The notes beneath the pieces were generated by a model, which saw nothing but the letters and a program-made list of their open reading frames with translations, was not told the DNA's origin and did no database searches. Positions 34,340 to 44,560 of a stretch of DNA of 64,000 nucleotides are shown here, piece after piece; the first letter of the stretch is position 1, and every line of letters starts with the position of its first letter. The translations under genes and the position numbers were made by a program. Source of the DNA: Apostichopus japonicus (taxonomy: Eukaryota; Echinodermata; Holothuroidea; Aspidochirotida; Stichopodidae); NCBI RefSeq assembly GCF_037975245.1, contig NC_092575.1:8898001-8962000 (forward strand), written 5' to 3'.

Positions 34340-34490
34340 CGTCTACAAAACAAAGACCTAATACCTGCAAAACTAAGACCCTACCAACTGCAAATCTAAG
34401 ACCCTACTGCAAAACTAAAACCCTACTGCAAAACTACAACCCCACCAATTGCCAAACTAAGAACCTACTGCAAAACTAAAGTGCAGAGGG
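34340..34490 (+). repeat. Minisatellite, unit about CTACTGCAAAACTAAGACC
   Basis: Six to seven imperfect units of 18-24 bp vary around CTAAGACCCTACTGCAAAA and CAACTGCAAATCTAAGACC. Confidence 0.85.
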
Positions 34491-34514
34491 GGTAAAGTGT
34501 TTCCAGAGGTCTAT

Positions 34515-34820
34515 CAGTAAGGGGTATCATAATAATCAGCAGTTATTTTTACGACGCTTAAGCGACCACAAATGTGGGAGAAACCCACGAGGGCTTATGG
34601 ATTACAACTTACACATCGGGTGGCTTCCAATTCAACATTTTAACTCAAATTTGGAACCTTTTCAATTTAGAAAGTCATTTCAGATGGGAAAACCATAGAT
34701 TGCTCTGGGATGAAAAACCCACCTTACTATGAACAGGTCGGGAATTGAACCCCGAACCTCCAAATTACTGAGCCTCATTGCTTCAAATGCCACCGCCTTT
34801 ATCCACTCGGCCACAGCACC
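34515..34820 (-). mobile_element. tRNA-derived SINE, minus strand
   Basis: Read on the minus strand from 34820, the head starts GGTGCTGTGGCCGAGTGG. It contains a perfect A box, TGGCCGAGTGG (34803-34813), and a perfect B box, GGTTCAATTCC (34741-34751), in a class II (Leu/Ser-like) layout with a long variable region. A body unrelated to tRNA follows, and the 3' limit at about 34515 is approximate. The head is the best-preserved tRNA-like structure in the window, but the attached body and mismatched acceptor ends argue for a SINE over a tRNA gene. Confidence 0.8.
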
Positions 34821-34848
34821 ATGTATACTTACAATGTTATATTCTCAT

Positions 34849-35225
34849 GCTGAGGGCGTTGTGGTTAAGTTGTTAAGGCAGTGGACTTGTGATCTAAGGA
34901 TTACAGGTTCGGGCCCTGGCCAGATCATTACGTTGTGTCCTTGGGCAAGGCGCTTTATCTCCACTGCCTCTCTTCACCCAGGTGTATAAATGGGGACTTG
35001 GGAGGTAACTTGTAAATATAGTTGTTTGCGCCGGTTTGTGGCTGCACCCTATGGGAAGTTCCCCTGGGGACACGTGGTTGTGGTTCACGGTGGTGCCCCA
35101 GGACAGATTGATTGAATTGTGCACAATTTGGTGTGTAGGTGTGACAAGTTACCAATGACCAGGGTTAAGTTGAAAAGTCGTGTGAGAGGGCCTTGGCCCT
35201 GAACAAGACTGTAAACCTAAAATTA
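34849..35225 (+). mobile_element. tRNA-derived SINE, 375 bp
   Basis: The head holds an A-box-like stretch, GTTGTGGTTAAGTTGTTAAGG (34858-34878), and a B box, GGTTCGGGCCC (34906-34916). The body shares TTGTGTCCTTGGGCAAGGC and CAGGTGTATAAATGGG with the SINE at 14784. The tail after about 35205 is AT-rich. It lies head to head with the minus-strand SINE at 34515-34820. Confidence 0.85.
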
Positions 35226-35329
35226 TAAATTATTATGCTGTGTCTAGTTATACAGTGAAGTCACCATATGTTCATACTGTGCAATATTTAGGTAATTATT
35301 CCCCTGGGATAGCTAGAGTCAGGACACAT

Positions 35330-35462
35330 GGAGTAAGTGTCTTGGCAGGTTATGGTTAAGTATGCACATGGGTGGGGGGAGGGGGGACATGGTGGCCCCC
35401 ACTTAGATAGTTTGACTACAAGCTTCACCCCTCCCTTGGCAAATTTCTTGCTACGCGCATGT
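35330..35462 (+). mobile_element. MITE fragment with CTACGCGCATG end
   Basis: It holds CACTTAGATAGTTTGACTAC, ACAAGCTTCACCCCTCCC and TTGGCAAATTTCTTGCTACGCGCATG, matching 1737-1800 in order. This is the right-hand part of the same repeat as at 595-1800 and supplies its likely right terminus. The G-rich patch before it is degraded. Confidence 0.6.
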
Positions 35463-35564
35463 CTAACCGTGTCATAATTTATTACTAAATATCACCAAAA
35501 AACGACACAGACTTTCACCAAGAGTAGTTTTTACTTATTTTCAAATGAATTAAATAGACAGACC

Positions 35565-36107
35565 AAGGGCGCAGATCCTGGTGGGGACAGCGTGACGCGT
35601 CCCCACCAACTTTTTCAGTCAGTGTGGGTTCATGGTATACCGTGTCCCCACCAATTTGTCTGGACCAAACGCTGCATTGAAAATTTCCCTGTATTGAACT
35701 TTGGCGCAGTGCGATCCAGCATTGTGCAAATGACATGCAGCAGTTCTCGTTTTATTATATGTATCCACAGTTGTTAAATATTGGACAGAAATCGCATTTG
35801 CGGCAGTCTATTATTGTTTTCTGGGAGAGGAACCAGACCCATCATATACAAAAGTCTACTTGGATTATTTGTCTCCTGATTTTTTTTCTGCGGACGCCCA
35901 TGTGTTCCCCCAACTTAAATTTCTAAGCCATAAGATCTCAAATTTAAGGTTTTGGAGCATTATTGGGTCTGGGAAGTGTTATTTCTGGAGATCTGAGAGG
36001 TAACTTTGCCAATACGCTACGTGCGAACCAATGGTTGCCTTCGCTTAGATAGTAACAGAGAACAGATACGCGTCCCCACCATTACCAAAGACTGATCTGC
36101 GCCCAAG
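35565..36107 (+). mobile_element. TIR element, 543 bp, GGGCGCAGATC ends
   Basis: The ends AAGGGCGCAGATC and GATCTGCGCCCAAG are inverted repeats with 11 matching core bases. AGACAGACC occurs directly outside both ends (35556-35564 and 36108-36116), a 9-bp flank match consistent with an 8- or 9-bp duplication. CCCCACCAA words lie near both ends. The interior includes a degraded copy of the hairpin module (35968-36055: AAGTGTTATTTCTGG and GCTTAGATAGT). No coding capacity is visible. Confidence 0.85.
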
Positions 36108-36239
36108 AGACAGACCGCATCCGTAAAGAAATTGGGTGTATATACAAAATATCACGAAGCGCGCGAACAATGTTGGGGATGTAGTTGCTAAACGTGCCTG
36201 CACCCAAGCAAACGTCCCCCTCAATATTTGAAACAAAGC

Positions 36240-39150
36240 GCCGCCCCTGAGTATGCAGACTGGAGGTCAGTAAATTGTGTTTAATATAGGGAACCTGTTA
36301 TTATTAAGTGTTTTTAATTACCACAATATAGTCTTATAAGGGCCTATGGATATTGCAAAACAAGGTTGTCACTCCAAAGACATCTGGCCTTCCTATAGAA
36401 GAATGCGAGAAGGATCACTGGTGGAGGATTGGAGGTTGGTTGCACAAAGATGAATGAGAGGGCAGTGATGTGAGACAACATACATAAGTGACACAAATGG
36501 AAATAATGAATCTCAATATTTACAAGGAAAGCAACATTTTGGAAAGAAGAAAACTAGGTAAATTATAACTCTGATTTTTGGGAACAAGGAATGGAAGGGG
36601 GAGGGATATGTGGAGCTGGGCTGGTGAGGAAAGTATGAATTTTCAGCATATAGTTCTCATTCATTATCCCAGTGCTACCAGGTTATATATTAACCTTCAG
36701 AAGAGGGAACAGCAGCATTTTTTAAGGTCAGCTCCAGTTTAAGCAGCTTCTAGAAATGCCTTTTCTTTCAGAACAAAACATGATATTGGGCAGAGCCACT
36801 AGAAGGTGCTGGGTGTTTTAAGGTTACTTTGAAATCTGTTGTAGGTGACTCATGGCCCATAAGATTTATGTAGGCCTTTTCATATATTAGAAAAGAATTA
36901 ATTAAAAATAGGTCTTATTTGAGTTGTCTGCAGTGCCACAGGCAGTTCTTGTGTTATGGCAATTCAATATTTTATGCTCTCAGTTCTAACAAGAAGATTG
37001 TTGAAATAAATTTTCTTGAAAAACATAACACATATAAAGAAATCTGCAAGGTGAAATTTTATTAACGCTCACTTCCAGTTCAAATGATAACGATGACAAA
37101 GAACATGGCAATTTTCAATTAACACTAACCATCACTTCTGATATTTAGACCATATAAAGTGAATTTAATCAAATGTAAAGAAAAAAGATGTACAGTAGTT
37201 TGAACAAATATCGTTGGCTCCTCTATAGTTGAGCAAAGCATTAAAGGCCTATTAAAAGATTGGTTCAGGTGTTTGACATGTCTATTTTGTATGAAAGAGC
37301 ACAAAAAGAACAGTGAAGAAACTACCATGATAGCATATGCTCTGTTAAGGAGATATGACACTTTGAAGATATCAAATTTCTTTGAAAATTACTGGTGTAG
37401 AAAGACTAACTGTAAGGGTGTGATGTCACATCCTCACTACCTTAACATGTGTGAATATATTTCTTTAAAAAATTATTTACATTTTTTAACACATTTGAAA
37501 ATAATATAATCAAAGATTCTTCAGATGTTTAATCTCAACTACTTCCTTTGACAAATATGAGATCTCCTGACATATCTTTTGGTTGAAAGTCATGAAATCT
37601 CACAAAAGATTTAGAAAAAAACAAAGACTTTTCAGGAATGTGAGGATGTGACATCACAGCTAGTCAGATTTCAGCAGTTCCTGCACAATCTGATAAAACT
37701 TAACACTTGAATATCTCTTTAACCGAATAAGATATTTGAACAGTTTTTTCACCATTGTGTTTCTTTTATTGTCCTCTTTCATATAACATAAACATGTATG
37801 ACAACTGATCCAATCCTTTAAAGTAATTAAAGCCAGCTAATTATGCTTCCTGCAAGATCTCTTGTTGAAAATGGAATGTTTCAAATATTCTTAAGATTGT
37901 TGGGAACTTTTATATCACTTTCACGAGAAATATGAAACATATTTCTATTTAGACTGCAGAGCAAAGGAGTCAAACAGAACAAACATAGCTGCAAGTTTAT
38001 GGATAATTCCCAAAGGGAACCAGGGAAGTGAAATTCAGCAAAGTAAAATTTCCAAAAACAGGATGCCACTCCCCTCCCCTTGGAGAATTTGTTGTTAGCG
38101 TTTGGTACAACTTTAAATTGTTTATTGTTAATAGGAATAATCATTCTTTAGTGAATGTTTCTTCATTTGGGGGGGGGGGTGTGTAATGGCAACCCCCCTG
38201 AGTATGGTATCCAGGGGGAATGCCTAGGACAAGCTTTTGTTAAAAAAGAGGGGGGGGGGAGCTTATCAGGACCTTCTTCAATGTGTATTTTTAAAAGAGA
38301 CTACTAGGAAACTAAGCATAACAGAACCATGTGCTCTTTTGCTATATGACGGTCTCGAATGACTCCCTTAGTGTGTAATTACACTTTTCGTAAACGTCAA
38401 ATATCTTCTTCAAGTGATTATAACTTCAGATCACTATTATCTATTTATCCAGTTTATTCAGCAAAATGTATTCTCTTTTCTATCGTATAAAATATATTTT
38501 CATTATAATGTGGGATGTGGCCTTTTTGAGGTTAAATAATTCTCTTTATCAACTTTTCAATGGCGGATTGCAAAATATAGCCAAAATTACCCAAACAAAA
38601 ATTGAACCGGTAATTTTGCGATCATTCAAAAACTCTGTATGCTACGATACTCAGTTTCAGCAGAATATTATAAACACAATAGAGTCCATTCTATTGATAT
38701 AAAACTTGTTGTGATTGGTTGGGGGCAACCTTGTGCATAGTACAATTTTATTTACATAGACCAATCATCAAACGCACTATTGCATAGCTGTTTCCACGAT
38801 CTTGTACAGTTGCAGCAGTTCCACAAAATTAGGATCAAATTCGCGGAAGAGAATAACATCATTCGAGATTAAAATGAAAGAAGGCTACCTCCGGTAGGTA
38901 TTAATGAAATGTTTATGTTCCCTTTTCGGAACAATATTCGTCAATCCTAATTAAAAAAGGCGAAAAACTGACTTTTCCCTCTGCTAATGCTTTTTTGTTT
39001 AGTGTACGCATACGGGAGTTTCTACTACTAGCAGGGTTCGCTTTTGTTACTTATCATACAGGCACACTGTCATCATAGGCTAGCTGACGTTAGGCTATTT
39101 TGAGTGATGTCTGCCACTCTGTGTCTGAGGAATCCCTGTATCTTATTTAA
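36240..39150. other. No gene recognised in 2.9 kb
   Basis: AT-rich DNA. The only structures noticed are the inverted pair at 37419-37658 and G tracts near 38169 and 38251. Frames at 37125-37509 and 38466-38702 show no family resemblance. Confidence 0.5.
37419..37658. repeat. 19-bp perfect inverted repeat pair, 202 bp apart
   Basis: TGTGATGTCACATCCTCAC (37419-37437) and its exact complement (37640-37658) are separated by 202 bp of AT-rich DNA. They could be the ends of a small MITE or subterminal repeats. No target duplication was recognised outside them. Confidence 0.8.
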
Positions 39151-39153
39151 TAA

Positions 39154-39400
39154 GGCGGAGTGTATAGCCTACTGGTTAACGCCGGCGTCTCCCAGTCATG
39201 AGATCCCCGGTTCGATTCCCCGCCAACAGCAATGTGTGTCGTCTGGCAAGGGTGTTGTTCAATAACAACTTCCTGACATGGACGTTAAATGGATGGGTGC
39301 CGAGAGATTGGCTTCGGTCAGCTTGTGAGTCTACAAGCCTCCATGGCTTCTTTCGCGAGTTCCTGCTTGCGGGAAGATCACATATACATACATACAATAC
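39154..39400 (+). mobile_element. tRNA-derived SINE
   Basis: The A-box-like word TAGCCTACTGGTTAACGC (39165-39182) and perfect B box GGTTCGATTCC (39209-39219) lie in a 70-bp tRNA-like head. A body of about 170 bp ends in an ACAT-type simple repeat near 39380-39400. Confidence 0.85.
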
Positions 39401-40438
39401 CGAAGTTAAACTATCTAAATGTTACATCAGATACAAGTTATCTAATTGATGATACGTTATATTACATTTAGTGCAACCTAAGAATAGGAAGGGTTAGGAA
39501 ACAGGATTAAAAGCCCAACTGAGTGATACTGCGTTGCTGTAGTGTAGGCCCAGTCCATTGGGGCCCAGTAGTAGGCCTATGTTCGGGCTCCTAGCCAGCT
39601 TTTCATTTTTAGGGGACAGGTTAGAGAATTGGTCATGGTAAATCACACAAGGAACATGCGTACCAATAAAGCAGTGTTATACACAGTAATGTATGCTCAT
39701 CAGACGAGTTAAATTTGAAATAAATAATAGGCCCTAGTGACTTTAATTTAATTTTTTCCGTGCAATTTCTGCAGGCAACTATTTTCGTCTTGCGTGTGGA
39801 AAAATAAGCAGAAATTATGATTTAGAACAAGAACAGTTTTTTTCAGTAGCTTTCGAATGTAATATGTTTCACAAATTATATATTCAATTATAAGCTTGTG
39901 GCAGTGAAAACAACATTTGTTTAATTGTTTCATTTCCCTTTATTTCTACAAACTTAAATGTTCTTTTAGGCTTTACCTTTATATGTATAAAATATTTATC
40001 AAAGGGCTTGTGTTGTGTCCAAAAGTTTTCAAAATAGAAGCATACTTTTTGATCATCAGCTAAAAATGTCAAATTCATATTACTAAAATTACAGTTAGCC
40101 CAGATAAATTTTAAGAAAGGAATGTTTAATATATACTAAAGATATTGTAATTAATGTTTCAATTGGTGTTCAGGACATCCTTAGTTATTATTATTGTTGG
40201 TTTGGGGTACATATTTGATTGAAACAATTTTTGGTATGTAGGAAAAATATTTTTGAAACAAAGCTTTAAATTTATTGTGACCTTTGCATACAAATACAAT
40301 TTTAATTTTGAAAATGTCCCAATAGAGTAGGCAGTTTATTTTTGGTAGGTAAGGTTGCACCAAACCCAAATTTTTTTTAAATATGGCCTCATTTAAATTC
40401 CACTTTTTGCAAATTTGTTACCTATTTTTCATTTATAG
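39401..40438. other. Upstream flank of the transposon; nothing definite
   Basis: AT-rich DNA with a TAGGCCTA word (39570). It presumably includes the 5' end of the transposon below, but no terminal inverted repeat could be paired with sequence after 43.3 kb. Confidence 0.4.
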
Positions 40439-41072
40439 ATGACTATGAATCCATGCAGAGATGTAAGAAAACTTGAGAGGGTAAACTATGCTGCAATTGC
40501 CAATGGTCGTACATTACCCATGAACCCGGTGCATAGCAAAGACGTTTGGTCAACAAAGAAACTTTACAAATTAGAAGAAATCGATCACAAAGTTGAAAAC
40601 AGAGAGTCGCTTCTCAAAGTGCACAACATAGGCTGGAATTCACAATACGATGAGTGGCAGAGCTTATCTGATGTTGTAAATATCCCTCAGCATATGATTG
40701 ATTCATCAGTGGAAGCGGAAAACAGATTGAAAACCGAAATTCAAATTGCAATAAAAGAATCACTCTATTGTAATAGAAAGTGTGATTCACCAGTGGAGCT
40801 GAGGGGTGCCGTTGCCCAAGAATACTTTCAAAGTGCTTACAGAATGTGGAGTGTGTATTTTGGGGGAGCCCAGTCAGTGGACGCTGCAGAGACATGTAAA
40901 CTTGGACCAAGTTCTTGATAAGAACTGGTATTTCCAAATTGTCAACCGATTTGGCGGTTTTAGCTACATAAGAGAAGGGTCATTTCAGTACTGGCTAACA
41001 GAAAGAGCACCACTTCAAGAATTCACTGTTTGTGACAAAGGTCTTCGATGTATTTTCACAGAGGTTTTGTAG
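40439..41072 (+). pseudogene. Transposon ORF1-like, chromo-barrel-like domain, frameshifted
   Basis: The first frame (40439-40918) starts MTMNPCRDVRKLERVNYAAI. At about residues 50-85 it has LLKVHNIGWNSQYDEWQ, the signature of chromo/MRG-type chromo-barrel domains (K-V-H-x-x-G-W-x-x-x-Y-D-E-W). The reading then shifts: 40870-41072 continues in another frame with NLDQVLDKNWYFQIVNRFGG and FQYWLTERAPLQEFTV. Both halves match one multi-copy invertebrate protein type as I remember it. Removing about one frameshift would give a protein of about 210 residues. The likely role is chromatin targeting or transposase accessory function; this is inference. Confidence 0.7.
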
Positions 41073-41499
41073 TTGTAGTTAAATTTGTAAAGGGACTCGG
41101 CAACAAATTTGACTTTATTTCTTTTATGCAAGAAGTAGAAGCCACATTTCCAGCTTGTAGCTCATGAGCCAACTTACTTTAAGAGAACCATGGAATCTGT
41201 TTTAAGCCAATTTACCATGGTCTGTGTTTTAAGTTGTGTTTTTTGCTTATTGTTTTTTATGTTTCCACCGCTATGCCGAACCAAAACTATGACAATACTG
41301 TTGAAATTCCAATCAACAATTACATGTTGTATCAATTGGGAATTTCACAAGGAAATGTTATTGAAGAAAACATTGTTTAGTCTCTTTTGTTAAAGACATG
41401 CAAAACACGTAAAATGGAAGTTAACAAAATGGACATTTCTTTAGTTGTTAGAACAGTAATTCAAAAGCTCAAGAACATGCTACTAAAGGCGGCTATAAA

Positions 41500-41536
41500 A
41501 AAGACCCCCCTGACTATATGGACGCTCCGCCACTGT
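41500..41536. mobile_element. Solo right end of family A MITE
   Basis: CCCCCCTGACTATATGGACG followed by CTCCGCCACTG is the last 35 bp or so of family A. No left end is nearby. It lies in the spacer between the chromo-like ORF and the coiled-coil segment. Confidence 0.75.
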
Positions 41537-43304
41537 CTGTAGAAAAGGTGAAAAATATACAACACAAAATAGAAATCTTGACGAATGAAAAAGAAGAATT
41601 GGAAAAGCAAATTAAAAGAATTCAGCATCTTGGAAAAAAGGAGGTAAAGAAGGAAAGGTTAAACGTAAATTGATTTACTCAAAATCGTATACATGAAAAA
41701 TGAAGTAAAAACGAATGATATCTATAATAAAAAAGCATCCAAGAGTTATCACGAGGACATTTCACTGAAGTCTCTCTGTCAGTCAGAGATAGGAGTGGCA
41801 GTGCCCTTATGATAGACGAAAATGAACCATGACAGGAAAGCAGAACGCAAAACTTATACGCATCAGAGACACCCAAAACATCTCCAGAAGAGTTTACCAC
41901 AAGCTAACTATGCAGTGCCCAACCCTTTCTAAAGAGTACCGATTAAAGATTCGGAAGAAACAATTCAGTGCAAAATTTAATATTCATGATGTAGATAAGT
42001 TTATCGGAGTTTGGCAATCATTTAAAGGAAACTTTATGCTCTAGATTTTCAGTGTTGCTCTCCAAAGCCTCTAGTAGGAGTATCATACTTCAAGATGATG
42101 CTGTCAAGGTAAAGATTACTGGAGATGGGACAACTATAGGCAAGTGTCCATGTAACTAATATTGCATTCAGTATTATAGGAGAAGATTGTCGGCAGGTAG
42201 TAATGGTAGTTATCTCCTTGCCATTGTTAGAGTCCCTGAAAAACAAGCCACCCTTGCCGATGAAATCAGTAATATCTGAAATTAAAGAGGTAGATAGTGT
42301 TTGTGTTCACAGAGAAAATCTTAAAGTAAATAATATCTAGGTGGTGACCTGAACTTCTTAAATCAAATAATGGTTATAGAAGGATTTAGTGCAAAACATT
42401 GCTGTTTGTGGTGCAGATGTCCAAGTGAACTTTGGGATTTTCAAAACGTTTTGTGTATGCATAATGTTGATTTGGGTGCTAGAACTGTAAGGAGTATAAT
42501 TGAAAATTCCTCTAAAAAGGGCATCAGTAGACTTAAATTGCTTTTCCCCTTTTTCAAATACACCTGTTATTAATGTGGTACCAGGTTCTCTGCATCTCTC
42601 CTTGAGAATAGCCGACCAGTTAATCAATCACCTTTTAGTCAAACTGAAATCACTAGATAATTTAATAAAGTGCAGTTCTAACTGTTCGATATCAAATTTC
42701 TCATGCACAAGTTTGAAACATACATTCTTTAGGAATATATCATGGCAATTTTATGTTGAAAAGTCAGCTAAGCTAATTACTTCAAAAGATTTCACAGGAC
42801 CAGAGCACTTGCAAATTTTACAAAATATAAAGTTGGCGGAGTTCATTCCAAATCACTTCAAACTGAAAAAACTTGAAATGCTTTGGAAAGTCTTTTACCA
42901 TTAATGGATTGCATTTAAGGGAACTTATCATTTCATGATGCAGACAAGTTTGAACGAAAAGCATGTGCATGGGTAGAGTTATTCACAGAGTCTATTTTTG
43001 AGTAAGGACGTGACCCCTTACATGCTTACCTATGAATCATGTGGCCGATGCTTTATGATTACATGGAAATATTTCCAATTTTCCAACGGTCTGGGAAACT
43101 TGAATGATATGGTAATAGTTTGGTTTTTCCGTTCTTCATCACATATTAAAACATGCATTTTGCCAAGTAATGCAAAAGCAGAATAGAATTCATCTATTAG
43201 CATCTTCCTGTCAAAGGATGAAAGTTACAGTTGCTTGTTCGATGTGCAAACAACATGGTCATAACAAAAGAACCTGCCAGATGAGCAAGACGGGACCACA
43301 GTGA
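41537..43304 (+). pseudogene. Decayed DDE-like transposase with terminal zinc knuckle
   Basis: Recognisable blocks run in order across several frames. A coiled coil (VEKVKNIQHKIEILTNEKEE, 41540-41670) comes first, then ITGDGTTIGK (42115-42144) followed after a one-base shift by VHVTNIAFSIIGED. Next are YLGGDLNFL (42334-42360), HCCLWCRCPSELWDF (about 42400-42444) and GARTVRSIIENSSKKG; GSLHLSLRIADQLINHLL (about 42588-42640), WQFYVEKS and DFTGPEHLQILQNIKL follow. Last are DVTPYM, FSNGLGNLND and WFFRSSSH (43007-43140), and a zinc knuckle CSMCKQHGHNKRTC (43236-43277) before a TGA at 43302. D(GT)...GG-D...CxWC...LH resembles RNase H-fold DDE transposases. At least five frameshifts or stops make it inactive. 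Confidence 0.75.
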
Positions 43305-43559
43305 CTGAAACATTTCTGCTCTGTACTATAGTTTAAAATTATGTTAAAATACAAATTGTAAGAGTGGAATGCCACCCATGTTTAAATTTCAAAAAGAGGG
43401 ATCAAAACAATATTTATACAGTAACTTATTATAAGATTTACTGCACCTGTATCCATCAAACAAAACTGATCAGGTCTGTCTGAATTATATAACTGTTGAG
43501 CAAAATTTTTCAGGTACAATATATAAATTATGATGAAAATATATACTTTTATCTTTGTG

Positions 43560-44560
43560 TTCAATTTTCAATGTATTCACATACCAGGTCAACAATGTTT
43601 TCTTACATTTTACAAACTTGTTTCTGTCCAAATGTCACAATGTATGTAAATATTGTAAGTATATATAAGTATAAGTATAAATATTGAAAGTTGTATTCAA
43701 GTGACTTTACATATCAGGTTGATTCCGGCCAAATGGCACATAAATTACTGCATTTGTTATCTCTTAAGCTACTAAGCAATGTATGCACATTGTACACATT
43801 GTGTAAGTATGCAGGCTTGCCGTATTAATATTTTAAAGTTAAATTTGTATTCAGTAGATTTACATAACAGGTTAACAATGTTTTTGTTACATTTTACAAA
43901 CTTGATTCTGTCCAAATGGCACATAAATGACTGCCTTTGTTATTAAAGAGGGGATCTTGTCTTGCTGATTGGCCAAGATATGCAACGTGGGAATATGTGC
44001 AGTCTTGATGTAATATTATTGTATATATTTAAAACAATTCAGGTCAACATCGTATCATGGTTTGAATCCACTGTTAATTTTATCCAATTTCTGTCTTTTA
44101 CACCAAATCAATCTTTTTTATTTATAACTAAATTTGAGGTGCAAAATTCAACAATTAGATTTCATTTGTAACTTGGTTTTTGAACTATTTTTGAGACTAA
44201 TGGAACACACACTGACATAGGGCTATGCAGTAACACAACGTAAGTAACAGTGAGTGCGACAACCCTTGTACGTTCACACATAGGCCTATTGGGCCTGCAA
44301 ATTGATAATTAGTTAATATTGATCAACAAATGATACGTGTCAACTTAAAGACATCAAAACCTATTACTCTGAGATTGCCCCTTAAAGTTTAAACACGATA
44401 TGTATTGATTATGTCGATGCTTGCTGTGTTGACATTAAAAACGTGTTTTTAAGTTTTATCAAAAAATTGTATTTAAATACCTTTCTATTTATCGGTTATG
44501 TTCTGACCTTATACAACTTTAATTCTGTCCAATTGGCACATAAAGAACTGCCTTTTGTTA
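43560..44560 (+). repeat. Four diverged tandem units downstream of the transposase
   Basis: The phrases CAGGTTAACAATGTTTT, TTACATTTTACAAACTTG, TCTGTCCAAATGGCACATAA and ACTGCCTTTGTTATT recur near 43585-43640, 43715-43765, 43868-43945 and 44500-44560 with varying spacing. They probably belong to the 3' untranslated or subterminal region of the transposon that ends at 43304. Confidence 0.75.

Noticed and set aside
38466-38702. 78-codon plus-strand frame with ordinary-looking composition
   Set aside because: No motif, no codon signal I can judge by eye, and no homologous copy in the window.
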